Shown piece by piece: positions 54,612 to 63,533 of a stretch of DNA of 64,000 bases. Below the pieces are notes generated by a model. That model searched no databases, was not told the origin of the DNA, and worked only from the letters and a program-made list of their open reading frames with translations. The first letter of the stretch is position 1; each line of letters opens with the position of its first letter. The position numbers were made by a program, and so were the translations under genes. The stretch is taken from positions 372,001-436,000 of the forward strand of contig OZ006978.1 in the NCBI GenBank assembly GCA_963931155.1, given 5' to 3'. The DNA comes from CALXVA01 sp944392465. Lineage in GTDB: Bacteria; Bacillota; Clostridia; TANB77; CAG-508.

Positions 54612-55583
54612 TTATTTTTTCTTTTTTAGTTTTCTTATTATTTCATTAGATAATTCTTCACTTGGTGTTACTTTTACAGTTAGTCCATCTTTTGTTTTTA
54701 TTACATTTGAGCTTAACCTTGCTCTACTGTTGTAAACATTTTCTTGGTTTTTACAACTAAATGTATCATATACTGTTTTCGGGTTGTTAGCAATAAATGC
54801 TTTTCCACAATGCTTACACAGTTTTAAATATTTCTTTTCTTGTATTGCATATAATTTAAAGTTTTCATCTATGTATTCTTTTAAACTCCTAATATGTATT
54901 GTTAGTCCGTCATATTCTAAATTAACTCTTATGTGATTTGATTCTAGTTTATTTATTTCTCTTGTATTGATATATTCTCCATTATCTTTTTTCAATTCTT
55001 TTAAAGTATTATACATAAATTGAGCATATTTTATTATCATATCTACTTGTTCGTAATATTTTTCATTTTCAAATAACAAATTATTTATTTCTGGAGAAAT
55101 AAATTTTTCCATACTATGTTCATATATATTTTTGTTTACTTTTTCTAATAATTCTTTTATTTCTTCATCAGTAGCATTAGGAAAGAATATTTTAAAATAA
55201 TCAATTATTTTCATTGTGCTAAAGCAATCACTATTATTGATATAATTAAATTCTTTTAATAGTATTTCCTTATCTAATGTGTAATATCTATTTACTGGAA
55301 AGTCGTGTATAAGTCCTAAAAGTCCATATTGATTTACATATTCAAGCAATAACTTGTCAGTATCTTCTTTTTGTTCTAAAGATAATTTTCCTAAATTGAT
55401 AAAATCTATTAATGGTTTATCATTTTCTTTATAATCATCAAAATCAATTAAGGAATAGTTTGTTCTATGTATTTCCAAAATTTTAGGAACAACATATTTG
55501 ATGTTATTTATTACCTTTATTTCATATTCTTCAAATTTTGGCATTGACTCATTGTTAAAGCCATATTCTAAATTCATTTTCAT
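54612..55583 (-). CDS. Zinc-finger-like protein of mobile elements (DUF6076-like)
   Basis: A 323-residue protein, mostly helical, with a C-terminal treble-clef-like motif LCKHCGKAFIANNPKTVYDTFSCKNQENVY (about 255-285) that should bind zinc. Proteins with this CxxCGKxF..CKNxxNVY ending are frequent on integrated elements of gut Clostridia; role unknown. The gene diverges from the HTH gene at 55930 across an inverted-repeat region. Confidence 0.7.
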   Translation of the reverse strand: MKMNLEYGFNNESMPKFEEYEIKVINNIKYVVPKILEIHRTNYSLIDFDDYKENDKPLIDFINLGKLSLEQKEDTDKLLLEYVNQYGLLGLIHDFPVNRYYTLDKEILLKEFNYINNSDCFSTMKIIDYFKIFFPNATDEEIKELLEKVNKNIYEHSMEKFISPEINNLLFENEKYYEQVDMIIKYAQFMYNTLKELKKDNGEYINTREINKLESNHIRVNLEYDGLTIHIRSLKEYIDENFKLYAIQEKKYLKLCKHCGKAFIANNPKTVYDTFSCKNQENVYNSRARLSSNVIKTKDGLTVKVTPSEELSNEIIRKLKKKK

Positions 55584-55615
55584 AATTTTCTCCTATTCAT
55601 AAAATTTTTTAAAAA

Positions 55616-55749
55616 ATTTATTGTAATATATTGACTTTTAAAAAGTATTACACTATAATAGAAATGTAATCTATTTTATGCAGCAAAGTATTAACTTGCA
55701 TTTTATGTCAGTTTTAATACTTCCTCTATAATAATATATTACAATAAAT
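55616..55749. repeat. Perfect 17-bp inverted repeats around a promoter
   Basis: ATTTATTGTAATATATT (55616-55632) and its exact complement (55733-55749) are 100 bp apart in the divergent gap. Just inside the left copy lies a rightward promoter, TTGACT (55631-55636), 17 bp, TATAAT (55654-55659). An inner dyad AGTATTAA/TTAATACT is also present. Could be an operator pair, a hairpin, or an invertible segment. Confidence 0.6.
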
Positions 55750-55849
55750 ATTTATAATTGTCAAATGATGTATATAAATTACGAGTTGTACTTTATATAT
55801 ATGGTATTTTTATACCTAAAAAAGTGCAAGTAAAAAATATAAGAACATT

Positions 55850-55911
55850 ACCCGTTAGCAAAATCAAAGATTTTGAACGGGTACCCAATAACCTTGTTGC
55901 TAACGCAATAA
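55850..55911 (+). repeat. Two hairpins before the HTH gene
   Basis: ACCCGTT/AACGGGT (55850-55882) with inner AAAATC/GATTTT, then TTGTTGC/GCAATAA (55894-55911). They lie directly before AAGGAGG of the 55930 gene and belong to the same style of hairpins seen at 48305-48562 and 59119-59233. Confidence 0.65.
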
Positions 55912-55929
55912 GTAAGAAAGGAGGTCAAA

Positions 55930-56397
55930 ATGAGTAAAAAAGAAGAAATTTTACAAATGTATTTTGAAGAACACAAAAAACAAGAGATTATTGCTGAAAC
56001 TATTGGAGTTTCACAAAGCTATATATCTCAAGTAGTGAAAAAAGACACGAGATATACTAAGGAAAAAGAAATAAGGCATAACAAATCAATGCAGAAAAAA
56101 GCTGAATACAATAGAGAGTATAGTAAAACTTATATTAGGAAAAGGAAAAATAATTTAATAGAAGAATATTATGCTTTACTTGAATTGTTAAAAAGAGATA
56201 GCGAGTTTCTATCAACAAAATCTGAAATGTCAGACATTGCATTTGCTAAATGGAATAGATCAATATATCAATATGATAAAAATTCTAGCAATTTAGTTTT
56301 AAGAAAAGGTATAAATGTTACAAAAGATGTACCAAGAGTAGTAAAAAATATTGTAAGAGCAAGTAGTATAAAAAGTTCAAATGTATATTCAAGATAA
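55930..56397 (+). CDS. Helix-turn-helix protein
   Basis: A 155-residue DNA-binding protein. The N-terminal helix-turn-helix (EEHKKQEIIAETIGVSQSYISQVVKK) resembles sigma-70 region 4 or resolvase-type motifs; the rest is basic and helical. ATG 55930 has AAAGGAGG. Followed by its own terminator. Proteins of this sort on integrative elements control transfer or excision genes; no target can be named. Confidence 0.75.
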   Translation: MSKKEEILQMYFEEHKKQEIIAETIGVSQSYISQVVKKDTRYTKEKEIRHNKSMQKKAEYNREYSKTYIRKRKNNLIEEYYALLELLKRDSEFLSTKSEMSDIAFAKWNRSIYQYDKNSSNLVLRKGINVTKDVPRVVKNIVRASSIKSSNVYSR

Positions 56398-56427
56398 TCA
56401 CTTTGTTAAATCAAAGTGAATTTTTTT
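56398..56427 (+). terminator. Terminator after the HTH gene
   Basis: TCACTTTG and CAAAGTGA (56398-56419) with loop TTAAAT, followed by seven T. Confidence 0.88.
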
Positions 56428-56486
56428 GTTTTAGTAATATTTTTAGAACTTTAATAATAGTATTGAAAAGGAAGTAGGTGAGAATT

Positions 56487-56654
56487 TTGAAAAAGGCTTT
56501 AAATATTACATTTTATAATCCTAATACAGAAGAACAAATAGTACAAGCTATGGCTGGAGTATTGGCATATAACTTGGCAGAGAATGATGAAAAGATAAAG
56601 TTTGATTATAATTTTCAAAATTCTCACTGTATAGAAGATGAAATTGAGATATAA
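56487..56654 (+). CDS. Small protein of integrated elements
   Basis: Fifty-five residues from a TTG start: MKKALNITFYNPNTEEQIVQAMAGVLA, ending in an acidic tail. The FYNPNT motif recurs in short proteins of clostridial integrative elements, of unknown function. GTAGGTGAG precedes the start. No domain is recognised. Confidence 0.55.
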   Translation: MKKALNITFYNPNTEEQIVQAMAGVLAYNLAENDEKIKFDYNFQNSHCIEDEIEI

Positions 56655-56774
56655 AATTTAATAATATTAATTGAATAAAATAATCATATATGTTAAAATC
56701 GAAACAGATAATATTTTCCTTATATATAGATAAATACGATAAAATGTAGTATAATAGAAAGAGAGGTTGATTTT

Positions 56775-57215
56775 ATGCTAAAATTATATTTAGATACTTG
56801 TTGTTATAATAGACCATTTGATGATTTAGAACAAGAAAAGATAAATCTAGAGGCAAATGCAATAGAGAATATATTTAGAAAGCATATAAATAAAGAAGTA
56901 GAAATTTATAAAAGTATGGTAATAGATTTTGAAATATCCAAAATTAAATTAGATAATAAAAGACGACAAGTAGAAGATTTATATGACGCAATGGAATTAT
57001 CACAAATTACTTATACACCAGAGATTAAACAAAGAGCATTAGAATTAAAGCAATTTAATATAAAAGATATGGATGCATTACATTTATCTTTTGCAGAAAG
57101 TACAGATATAGATTATTTTATTACAACTGATAGGTTGTTAATAAATGCTTCAAAAAGAGCAAATTTAAGGATTAAAGTTATAAATCCAATAGAATTTATT
57201 ATGGAGGTGATTTAA
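56775..57215 (+). CDS. PIN-domain protein (VapC-like toxin)
   Basis: A 146-residue PIN nuclease fold with acidic residues placed for metal binding: Asp7 (LYLDTCCYNRPF), Glu53 region, Asp100 (DMDALHLSFAE) and Asp119 (FITTDR). Such proteins cut RNA, often as toxins. The stop codon abuts the start of the next gene (TAAATG), so they are translated together. GAGAGGTTG precedes the ATG and TATAAT lies at about 56750. Confidence 0.85.
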   Translation: MLKLYLDTCCYNRPFDDLEQEKINLEANAIENIFRKHINKEVEIYKSMVIDFEISKIKLDNKRRQVEDLYDAMELSQITYTPEIKQRALELKQFNIKDMDALHLSFAESTDIDYFITTDRLLINASKRANLRIKVINPIEFIMEVI

Positions 57216-57416
57216 ATGGCTGTAACAGTAAGAGAGTTAGAAAGAATAAGACGAGAAGGTCTTAAAGCTTTAAAAGATAAATTAGGTGTTGAAGGTATGA
57301 TAAAATTCATACAAATGTATAGTGATGGAAAAGGAGATTATACAAAGGAAAAATATGAAAATAATGAAGAATTAACAATAGAAGATTTTGAAAAATATTT
57401 AGCTGAAAACAACTAA
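57216..57416 (+). CDS. Probable antitoxin partner of the PIN protein
   Basis: A 66-residue charged helical protein (VRELERIRREGLKALKDKLG.., then an acidic tail NNEELTIEDFEKYLAEN). Directly after the PIN gene with no gap. The order toxin-then-antitoxin is unusual for VapBC but known for other PIN pairs. Antitoxin role is inferred from position and charge. Confidence 0.65.
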   Translation: MAVTVRELERIRREGLKALKDKLGVEGMIKFIQMYSDGKGDYTKEKYENNEELTIEDFEKYLAENN

Positions 57417-57430
57417 TCAAATACAAATTA

Positions 57431-57460
57431 AAACTATTCTCAAAAAGAGAGTAGTTTTTT
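57431..57460 (+). terminator. Terminator after the PIN pair
   Basis: AAACTATTCTC pairs with GAGAGTAGTTT, followed by a T run. Confidence 0.8.
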
Positions 57461-57552
57461 ATTGCTTTTTTATAACTTATGTGCTAAAATGTAACAGAAC
57501 GAATAAAAAGTTACTGACATAAACAATATATTAGAAAGTGAGAATTTGAGTT

Positions 57553-59238
57553 ATGAAAATTGCAGCATATTGTAGAGTTTCAACCGAAAAAGAAGCACAA
57601 ATAGACTCTCTTGAAAAGCAAATAGAGTTCTTTAATGACTTTACCAAAAAGAACGGTTATGAGTTGTACAAGCTATATGCAGATGAAGGAATTTCTGGAA
57701 AGCAAATAAAAAATAGAAAACAATTTTTGGCAATGATGAAAGACGCAAAGTCAAAGAAATTTGAAAGAGTAGTTGTTAAAGATGTCAGCCGTTTTGCTAG
57801 GAATACAGTAGATTTATTACAAAGTATAAGAGAGCTAAAATCCTATGGAATACAAGTAGATTTCTTAAACAATGGCGAAGTTATGGAAGGTGGATCAGAA
57901 TTTATACTAACCATTTTAGGTGCAATGGCACAGCAAGAAAGTGCCAATATGTCTAAAAGGGTTAAATTCGGAAAAGACATTACTGCTAAAAAAGGTCGAG
58001 TACCTAATTTGGTATTTGGTTATGACAAAATTCCAGGTGAAAAATATACTTTAAAAATAAATGAAGAAGAAGCAAAAATTGTAAAAGAAATATTTGAAAG
58101 CTATGTATATAAAGGAATGGGAACAACGAAAATTGCTTGGGAATTAAATGATAGAGGAATAAGAACAAAGAAAACAAAGTCAAAATGGGTACAAACTTCT
58201 ATTGTAAGAATGCTAAAAAATCCAATATATACAGGTAGAGTAACAAATAAGAAATCAGAAATTACTGACTTTATAACAGGAACAAGAAAAAATTTACCAG
58301 AAGAAGATTGGATTGTTGACTACAAACCAGAAATGAGAATTATATCAGATGAATTATTTAATAGAACACAAGAAATTTTAGAACAGAGGTCAAATGAATT
58401 TAAACTAAACAATAAAAGAGAAAAAACAGAATATGTATTTAGTACACTAATATATTGTAAACATTGTGGTTATTCCTTTAGAAGAATAAGAAGAAAATAC
58501 ACAGAAGATGGCAAAGAATATATAAGGTGGGTATGTAGTGGAAGAAACTCAATGGGTGTAAATCATTGCCCTAACACAACTGTAATTGATGAAGAAGAAC
58601 TTTTAAATGCCATTAAAGAATATCTTAAAAGTATAATTTCTAATAAAAAGAATTTTATGAAAGCTGTTGAAAAAGAATTTGAAAGAATAACAGCTTTAAG
58701 GGAAAACAATGAAAGAAGTGAAGAAAGTTTACTCAAAGAAATAGAAAAAGTAACAGTTAAGAAACAAAAATATATGGAGATGTTCCAAAATGAAGTAATC
58801 AATATGCAAGAGCTAAAACAATATACAAATCCATTAAATGAAGATATAGCAAGATTAGAAAGAGAATTAAAGCTAATTACTTCTGAAATAAAAGAAAAAG
58901 ATGTATTAGAAAAAGAATTAACAAAAACAATAAGAACAGTTGATGATATTTTAAACAATGAAACAATTACAAATGCAATGCTAAAAACAATAATAGATGT
59001 CATTGAAGTAGATAGCGAAGGAAATGTAGAAGTAAGATTAAAATTATTAAATGAAATTGGAAGTCAACCTACAGTAATTACGAATTTTGATGATATAAGA
59101 AAAGCGACTTCGTCCGATGTGCAAGTTGCTTCGCAACTGCACGAATCAAGGAAGCTTAACCTTGTTACTACAGAAAAATCTGACGATTTTTCTTCCGTAA
59201 TAAATTCTACCGTTACGAAAAGTAACAACGGTACATAA
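57553..59238 (+). CDS. Large serine recombinase of the spoIIID element
   Basis: Site-specific integrase/excisionase of 561 residues. Catalytic domain 1-140 with Ser10 in YCRVSTEKEA and DVSRFARN; recombinase domain about 150-290; zinc ribbon with Cys302, Cys305, Cys328, Cys339; coiled coil about 345-475. Same architecture as SpoIVCA of skin and TnpX. It points to the right junction: the stop TAA lies at 59236-59238, beyond the GTACA core, so its last codon pair uses host DNA. Residues about 522-561 are encoded by a hairpin array. A CATAAACAAT (57518-57527) resembles a SigE -10 box, but the -35 is poor. Confidence 0.95.
   Translation: MKIAAYCRVSTEKEAQIDSLEKQIEFFNDFTKKNGYELYKLYADEGISGKQIKNRKQFLAMMKDAKSKKFERVVVKDVSRFARNTVDLLQSIRELKSYGIQVDFLNNGEVMEGGSEFILTILGAMAQQESANMSKRVKFGKDITAKKGRVPNLVFGYDKIPGEKYTLKINEEEAKIVKEIFESYVYKGMGTTKIAWELNDRGIRTKKTKSKWVQTSIVRMLKNPIYTGRVTNKKSEITDFITGTRKNLPEEDWIVDYKPEMRIISDELFNRTQEILEQRSNEFKLNNKREKTEYVFSTLIYCKHCGYSFRRIRRKYTEDGKEYIRWVCSGRNSMGVNHCPNTTVIDEEELLNAIKEYLKSIISNKKNFMKAVEKEFERITALRENNERSEESLLKEIEKVTVKKQKYMEMFQNEVINMQELKQYTNPLNEDIARLERELKLITSEIKEKDVLEKELTKTIRTVDDILNNETITNAMLKTIIDVIEVDSEGNVEVRLKLLNEIGSQPTVITNFDDIRKATSSDVQVASQLHESRKLNLVTTEKSDDFSSVINSTVTKSNNGT
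59119..59233 (+). repeat. Hairpin array and attR arm at the end of the recombinase gene
   Basis: Four hairpins in a row: GTGCAAGTTGC/GCAACTGCAC (59119-59142), CAAGG/CCTTG (59147-59164), AGAAAAATC-TGAC-GATTTTTCT (59172-59193, perfect), TACCGTTAC-GAAAA-GTAACaaCGGTA (59208-59233). The last one reaches into the GTACA core (59231-59235). TTCTACCGTT at 59205-59214 is the inverted partner of the left arm. Confidence 0.8.
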
Positions 59239-59380
59239 AGATGTAAGTGAAAGATTACAAAAAATAAGCCCTTACTTAGCTGCAGAAGTTAGAACCATTT
59301 TAGATGAAAACAAAGCTGAAAGACACATACGAGGTGGTATGGCCACAAAGAAAAAATATAGCCAAGAACAGAATAAATAG
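59231..59380 (+). CDS. spoIIID: spoIIID 3' fragment
   Basis: Reading from the GTACA core gives VHKDVSERLQKISPYLAAEV, then RTILDENKAERHIRGGMATKKKYSQ and a stop at 59378-59380. This matches the C-terminal half of SpoIIID (compare VHKDLTERLP.., RHLRGGEATKLKY in Bacillus). It has no start codon or binding site of its own, so alone it is silent. Joined to codon 37 at 47353 it restores an 86-residue protein. It overlaps the recombinase stop codon in another frame. The terminator follows 6 bp later. Confidence 0.93.
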   Translation, partial: VHKDVSERLQKISPYLAAEVRTILDENKAERHIRGGMATKKKYSQEQNK

Positions 59381-59385
59381 CCAAA

Positions 59386-59422
59386 GGTGACGAGCTTGTC
59401 CCAATGGCACAAGCTCGTCACC
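59386..59422. terminator. Terminator shared by spoIIID and fabI
   Basis: GGTGACGAGCTTGT (59386-59399) and ACAAGCTCGTCACC (59409-59422) form a perfect 14-bp stem. The flanking T runs are weak. It lies between the convergent spoIIID 3' end and fabI. Confidence 0.8.
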
Positions 59423-59437
59423 CTTAATTAGTTTTAC

Positions 59438-60208
59438 TTATATTCCCATTATATTATATCCATTATCTGCATATATTACTTGACCTGTAATTGCTGATGA
59501 CATATTACTAAATAAGAATGATACAACATCTCCTACTTCTGTTGTTGTAACATTTCTTCTTAATGGTGCTTTTTCTTCAACAACATCTAATATACTACCA
59601 AAATCTTTAATTCCTTTTGCTGATAAAGTTTTAATTGGTCCTGCTGATACTGCATTTACTCTAATGCCTTTTTTTCCTAAATTATCTGCTAAATATCTTA
59701 CACTCGTCTCTAGTGCTGCCTTTGCAACACCCATTATGTTATAACCTGGCAATACTTTCGTAGAACCATAATATGTTAAAGAAACTAAACTTGCTCTATC
59801 GTTTAATAGTTCTAATTCATTTGCTATTCTAGCTATTGCTACAAATGAGTATGCACTTACATCATTTGCATGAGAAAAACCTTCTCTACTTGTTGTAATA
59901 AAATCATTTCTTAAATCTTCTGTATTTGCATGAGCTATACTATGTAATATTCCATCTAATTTTCCGTTTTCAGCTTTTATTTTTTCTAAACATTCTTTAA
60001 TTTTGCTATCATCTGAAGCATCACATTCATATGCTTTTGAATCAGGAATTTCAGAAATTAACTCTTCTACCTTTTCTCTATTTTCTTCTCCCATAAAAGT
60101 AAATAAGACTTTTGCACCATTATCTGCAGCTGATTTTGCAGCTCCCCAAGCAATACTCCATTTGTTTCTAATCCCCATAATTAAAACGGTTTTGTTCTCT
60201 AATAACAT
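59438..60208 (-). CDS. fabI: Enoyl-ACP reductase (FabI type)
   Basis: Last step of each fatty acid elongation round, using NAD(P)H. A short-chain reductase fold with GIRNKWSIAWG (cofactor binding, FabI-type), HSIAHAN and the YGSTKVLPGYNIMGVAKAAL stretch containing the Tyr-x6-Lys active site. A 256-residue protein of normal size. Triclosan-type inhibitors target this enzyme in other bacteria. Final gene of fabZ-accC-accD-accA-fabI, 64 bp after accA; that gap includes a GTCTGTCCCC repeat motif. Confidence 0.96.
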   Translation of the reverse strand: MLLENKTVLIMGIRNKWSIAWGAAKSAADNGAKVLFTFMGEENREKVEELISEIPDSKAYECDASDDSKIKECLEKIKAENGKLDGILHSIAHANTEDLRNDFITTSREGFSHANDVSAYSFVAIARIANELELLNDRASLVSLTYYGSTKVLPGYNIMGVAKAALETSVRYLADNLGKKGIRVNAVSAGPIKTLSAKGIKDFGSILDVVEEKAPLRRNVTTTEVGDVVSFLFSNMSSAITGQVIYADNGYNIMGI

Positions 60209-60272
60209 TTATTTTTCCTCCTTTTTGATACCAATTTGGTCTGTCCCCAATGGCATTTTTTATTAACATAAA

Positions 60273-61057
<785 letters not shown>

Positions 61058-61068
<11 letters not shown>

Positions 61069-61939
61069 CTCTATTACCTCCTTTGTGAAGTAATAATAAT
61101 TTATATAAAGTTTCTTTCATATCTTTCCTATTTACAATCTTATCAATAAATCCATGCTCTAACAAAAATTCTGAAGTTTGGAAACCTTCTGGCAAGTCTT
61201 GACCAATTGTCTGTTTAATAACTCTTTGACCTGCAAACCCTATCATTGCTTTTGGTTCTGCTAAAATTATATCTCCTAATGTTGCAAAACTTGCTGTAAC
61301 TCCACCATAAGTTGGATCTGTTAAAACCGATATATATAAGTTTCCAGCTTTATTTAATTTCTTTACTGCTGACGATGTTTTTGCCATCTGCATTAATGAA
61401 ACAATTCCTTCTTGCATTCTTGCTCCTCCTGAAGCACAGAATATAATAATTGGAAGTTTTAATTCAATTGCTTTTTCAATAGAATATGTGATTTTTTCTC
61501 CGACAACCTTTCCCATACTACCCATCAAAAAGTTGCTATCCATAACACATAATATAACTTTTTCAGAATTTATTTTTCCTATTCCACATTTTACAGCTTC
61601 ATCTAGTCCTGTTTTTTCTCTTAAAGTTTGTAATTTTTTAATATAATCATCCATTTGTAAAGGATTATCTGTATCTATTTTTAAGTCAAATTCTTCAAAT
61701 GTTCCATCATCAATTATTTGTGCTACTCTTCTTCTACTAGATAATCTAAAGTGATTTCCACAATTTGGGCACACACTATAATTTTTATGTAAATCCTCTT
61801 TATATAATATTTGCTTACATTTATTACATTTCACCCATTTTCCAACTGGTATATCACTTCGATGTTCTTCATTTTCTTGATTAGTACTATTATTTTCATT
61901 ATCATATTCTATTCTTTTCTTTATTTTATCAATAACCAC
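61058..61939 (-). CDS. accD: Acetyl-CoA carboxylase carboxyltransferase beta subunit
   Basis: Partner of AccA. A four-Cys zinc ribbon (CNKCKQILYKEDLHKNYSVCPNC, residues about 38-60) is followed by the crotonase-like domain with CASGGARMQEGIVSLMQMAKT and PTYGGVTASFATLGDI. At 293 residues it is normal. It overlaps accA. The stretch 61940-62105 between it and accC is non-coding and carries a repeat copy. Confidence 0.95.
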
Positions 61940-62040
61940 TTTTTATTCCTCCATTACCAAATCTTATTATAATACATTGCTAAGCAATATCACGAAAAAT
62001 ATATAATTATATTCAGCCCTAATATTAACAAGTATTACGC

Positions 62041-62105
62041 AAAAGAGAGTGTGTCCCCAAAAGTGACAAACATGGCGTAAAAGAGCCTGTCCCTAATCAT
62101 GACAA
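62041..62105 (-). repeat. Copy of the GGGGACAG-type tandem repeat
   Basis: On the minus strand it reads TTGTCATGATTAGGGACAGGCTCTTTT, then GCCATGTTTGTCACTTTTGGGGACACACTCT in broken form: the same double unit as the left end at 16583-16650. It lies between accC and accD, so the operon is read through it. A shorter related piece (GTCTGTCCCCAATGGC) is at 60239-60256. Confidence 0.75.
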
Positions 62106-63443
62106 CTACATATACTTTTCGATAAATGATGTGTCGTAATCATTGTTTACAAAATGTTCATTTGATAATATTCTAAATAGAAAATCTATATTTGTATCTA
62201 TGCCATCTATAACACATTCTTCTAATGCTCTTTTCATTTTTGCTATAGCTTCATTTCTATTTTCAGCATGTACTATTAGTTTTGCAATCATTGAGTCATA
62301 TACTGGTGGTATAGTATATCCTGTATAGACTGCTGTATCTACTCTTACTCCATTTCCACCTGGCAAATTTAACTCTGTAATTTTTCCTGGGCATGGTCTA
62401 AAGTTTTTGTCTGGATTTTCTGCATTTATTCTACATTCTATTGCATGTCCCTTTTGAACAACATCTTTTTGTGTAAAACTTAATGTTTCTCCAGATGCTA
62501 TTTTTATTTGTTCTTTTACTATGTCTATACCTGTTACCATTTCTGTTACAGGGTGTTCTACTTGAATTCTTGTATTCATTTCCATAAAATAAAAGTTTTT
62601 ATCTTTATCTACTAAAAACTCAATAGTTCCTGCATTTGTATAATTTGAAGCTTTTACAGCTCTTATCGCTGATTTTCCCATTTTTGCTCTTAATTCTTCT
62701 GTAAGTACCATTGAAGGACTTTCTTCTAATACTTTCTGGTTTCTTCTTTGTACAGAACAATCTCTTTCTCCTAAATGTACAACATTACCATGTTCATCTG
62801 CTAAAACTTGCATTTCAACATGTCTAGGGTTTACAATAAATTTTTCCATATATATTGCATCATCGTTAAAAGATACTTTTGCTTCTTGTTTTACTAAGTT
62901 AAAGGCATTTTCCATTTCTGATTCAAATTCAACTTTTCTAATACCTTTTCCTCCACCACCTGCTGATGCTTTAAGTAAAACGGGATAACCAATTTGCTTT
63001 GCACACTCTATTGCTTGTTTTACATTTTCTATGCATCCATCTGAACCTGGTACTACAGGAACTTTTGCACTTTTCATTAATTCTTTGCTATTTGATTTAT
63101 TTCCCATCAAATCTATTACTTTATATGATGGGCCAATAAATTTCAAATTACTTTCTTCACACATTTTTGCAAAGCTTGCATTTTCTGATAAAAAACCAAA
63201 GCCTGGATGGACACTATCACAGTTTGTTATACAAGCTGCTTCTAATATATTTTGAATATTTAAATAACTTTTGCTTGATTGAGCAGGTCCTACGCATATT
63301 GCTTCATCAGCAAGTTTAGTATGTAGAGCCTCTTTATCTGCTTCAGAATATATAGCTACTGTTTTTATATTCATTTCTTTACATGCTCTTATAATTCTTA
63401 CAGCAATTTCTCCTCTGTTTGCAATTAAAACTTTCTTTAACAT
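62106..63443 (-). CDS. accC: Biotin carboxylase
   Basis: Carboxylates biotin on AccB using ATP and bicarbonate. Biotin carboxylase N-terminal domain (KVLIANRGEIAVRIIRACKE), ATP-grasp with KASAGGGGKGIRKV, RDCSVQRRNQKV, EMNTRIQVEHPVTEMVTGIDIV, and the C-terminal domain end. At 445 residues it is full length. ACAAGGAGA precedes the ATG. accB is not in the window and may be upstream beyond the edge. Confidence 0.97.
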   Translation of the reverse strand: MLKKVLIANRGEIAVRIIRACKEMNIKTVAIYSEADKEALHTKLADEAICVGPAQSSKSYLNIQNILEAACITNCDSVHPGFGFLSENASFAKMCEESNLKFIGPSYKVIDLMGNKSNSKELMKSAKVPVVPGSDGCIENVKQAIECAKQIGYPVLLKASAGGGGKGIRKVEFESEMENAFNLVKQEAKVSFNDDAIYMEKFIVNPRHVEMQVLADEHGNVVHLGERDCSVQRRNQKVLEESPSMVLTEELRAKMGKSAIRAVKASNYTNAGTIEFLVDKDKNFYFMEMNTRIQVEHPVTEMVTGIDIVKEQIKIASGETLSFTQKDVVQKGHAIECRINAENPDKNFRPCPGKITELNLPGGNGVRVDTAVYTGYTIPPVYDSMIAKLIVHAENRNEAIAKMKRALEECVIDGIDTNIDFLFRILSNEHFVNNDYDTSFIEKYM

Positions 63444-63533
63444 AGTCTTCTCCTTGTATATAGTAATTATTTTAAAACAATATCTATTTATTTACATATG
63501 AAAAGAATTCATTATACGAAATATTAACATTTT

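Larger units (their letters stand above)
47354..59230. mobile_element. Skin-like mobilizable element interrupting spoIIID
   Basis: The distance between the two GTACA cores (47354 and 59231) is 11,877 bp. Deletion between them joins codon 37 to codon 38 of spoIIID without a frameshift. Contents from left: tnpV, oriT and MobV relaxase, IS110 transposase (minus strand), XRE regulator, small DUF4177-like gene, Erm-like methyltransferase, membrane protein, ribbon-helix-helix protein, CxxC protein, HTH protein, a 55-residue protein, PIN/antitoxin pair, large serine recombinase. No conjugation machinery beyond the relaxase, so it would need a helper. Compare skin in sigK and other recombinase-excised sporulation gene inserts. 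Confidence 0.9.

Noticed and set aside
55616..55749. The large serine recombinase as the enzyme that flips this segment
   Set aside because: Its sites are at the element ends with a GTACA core; the 17-bp repeats have no such core. Any inversion would need another enzyme.
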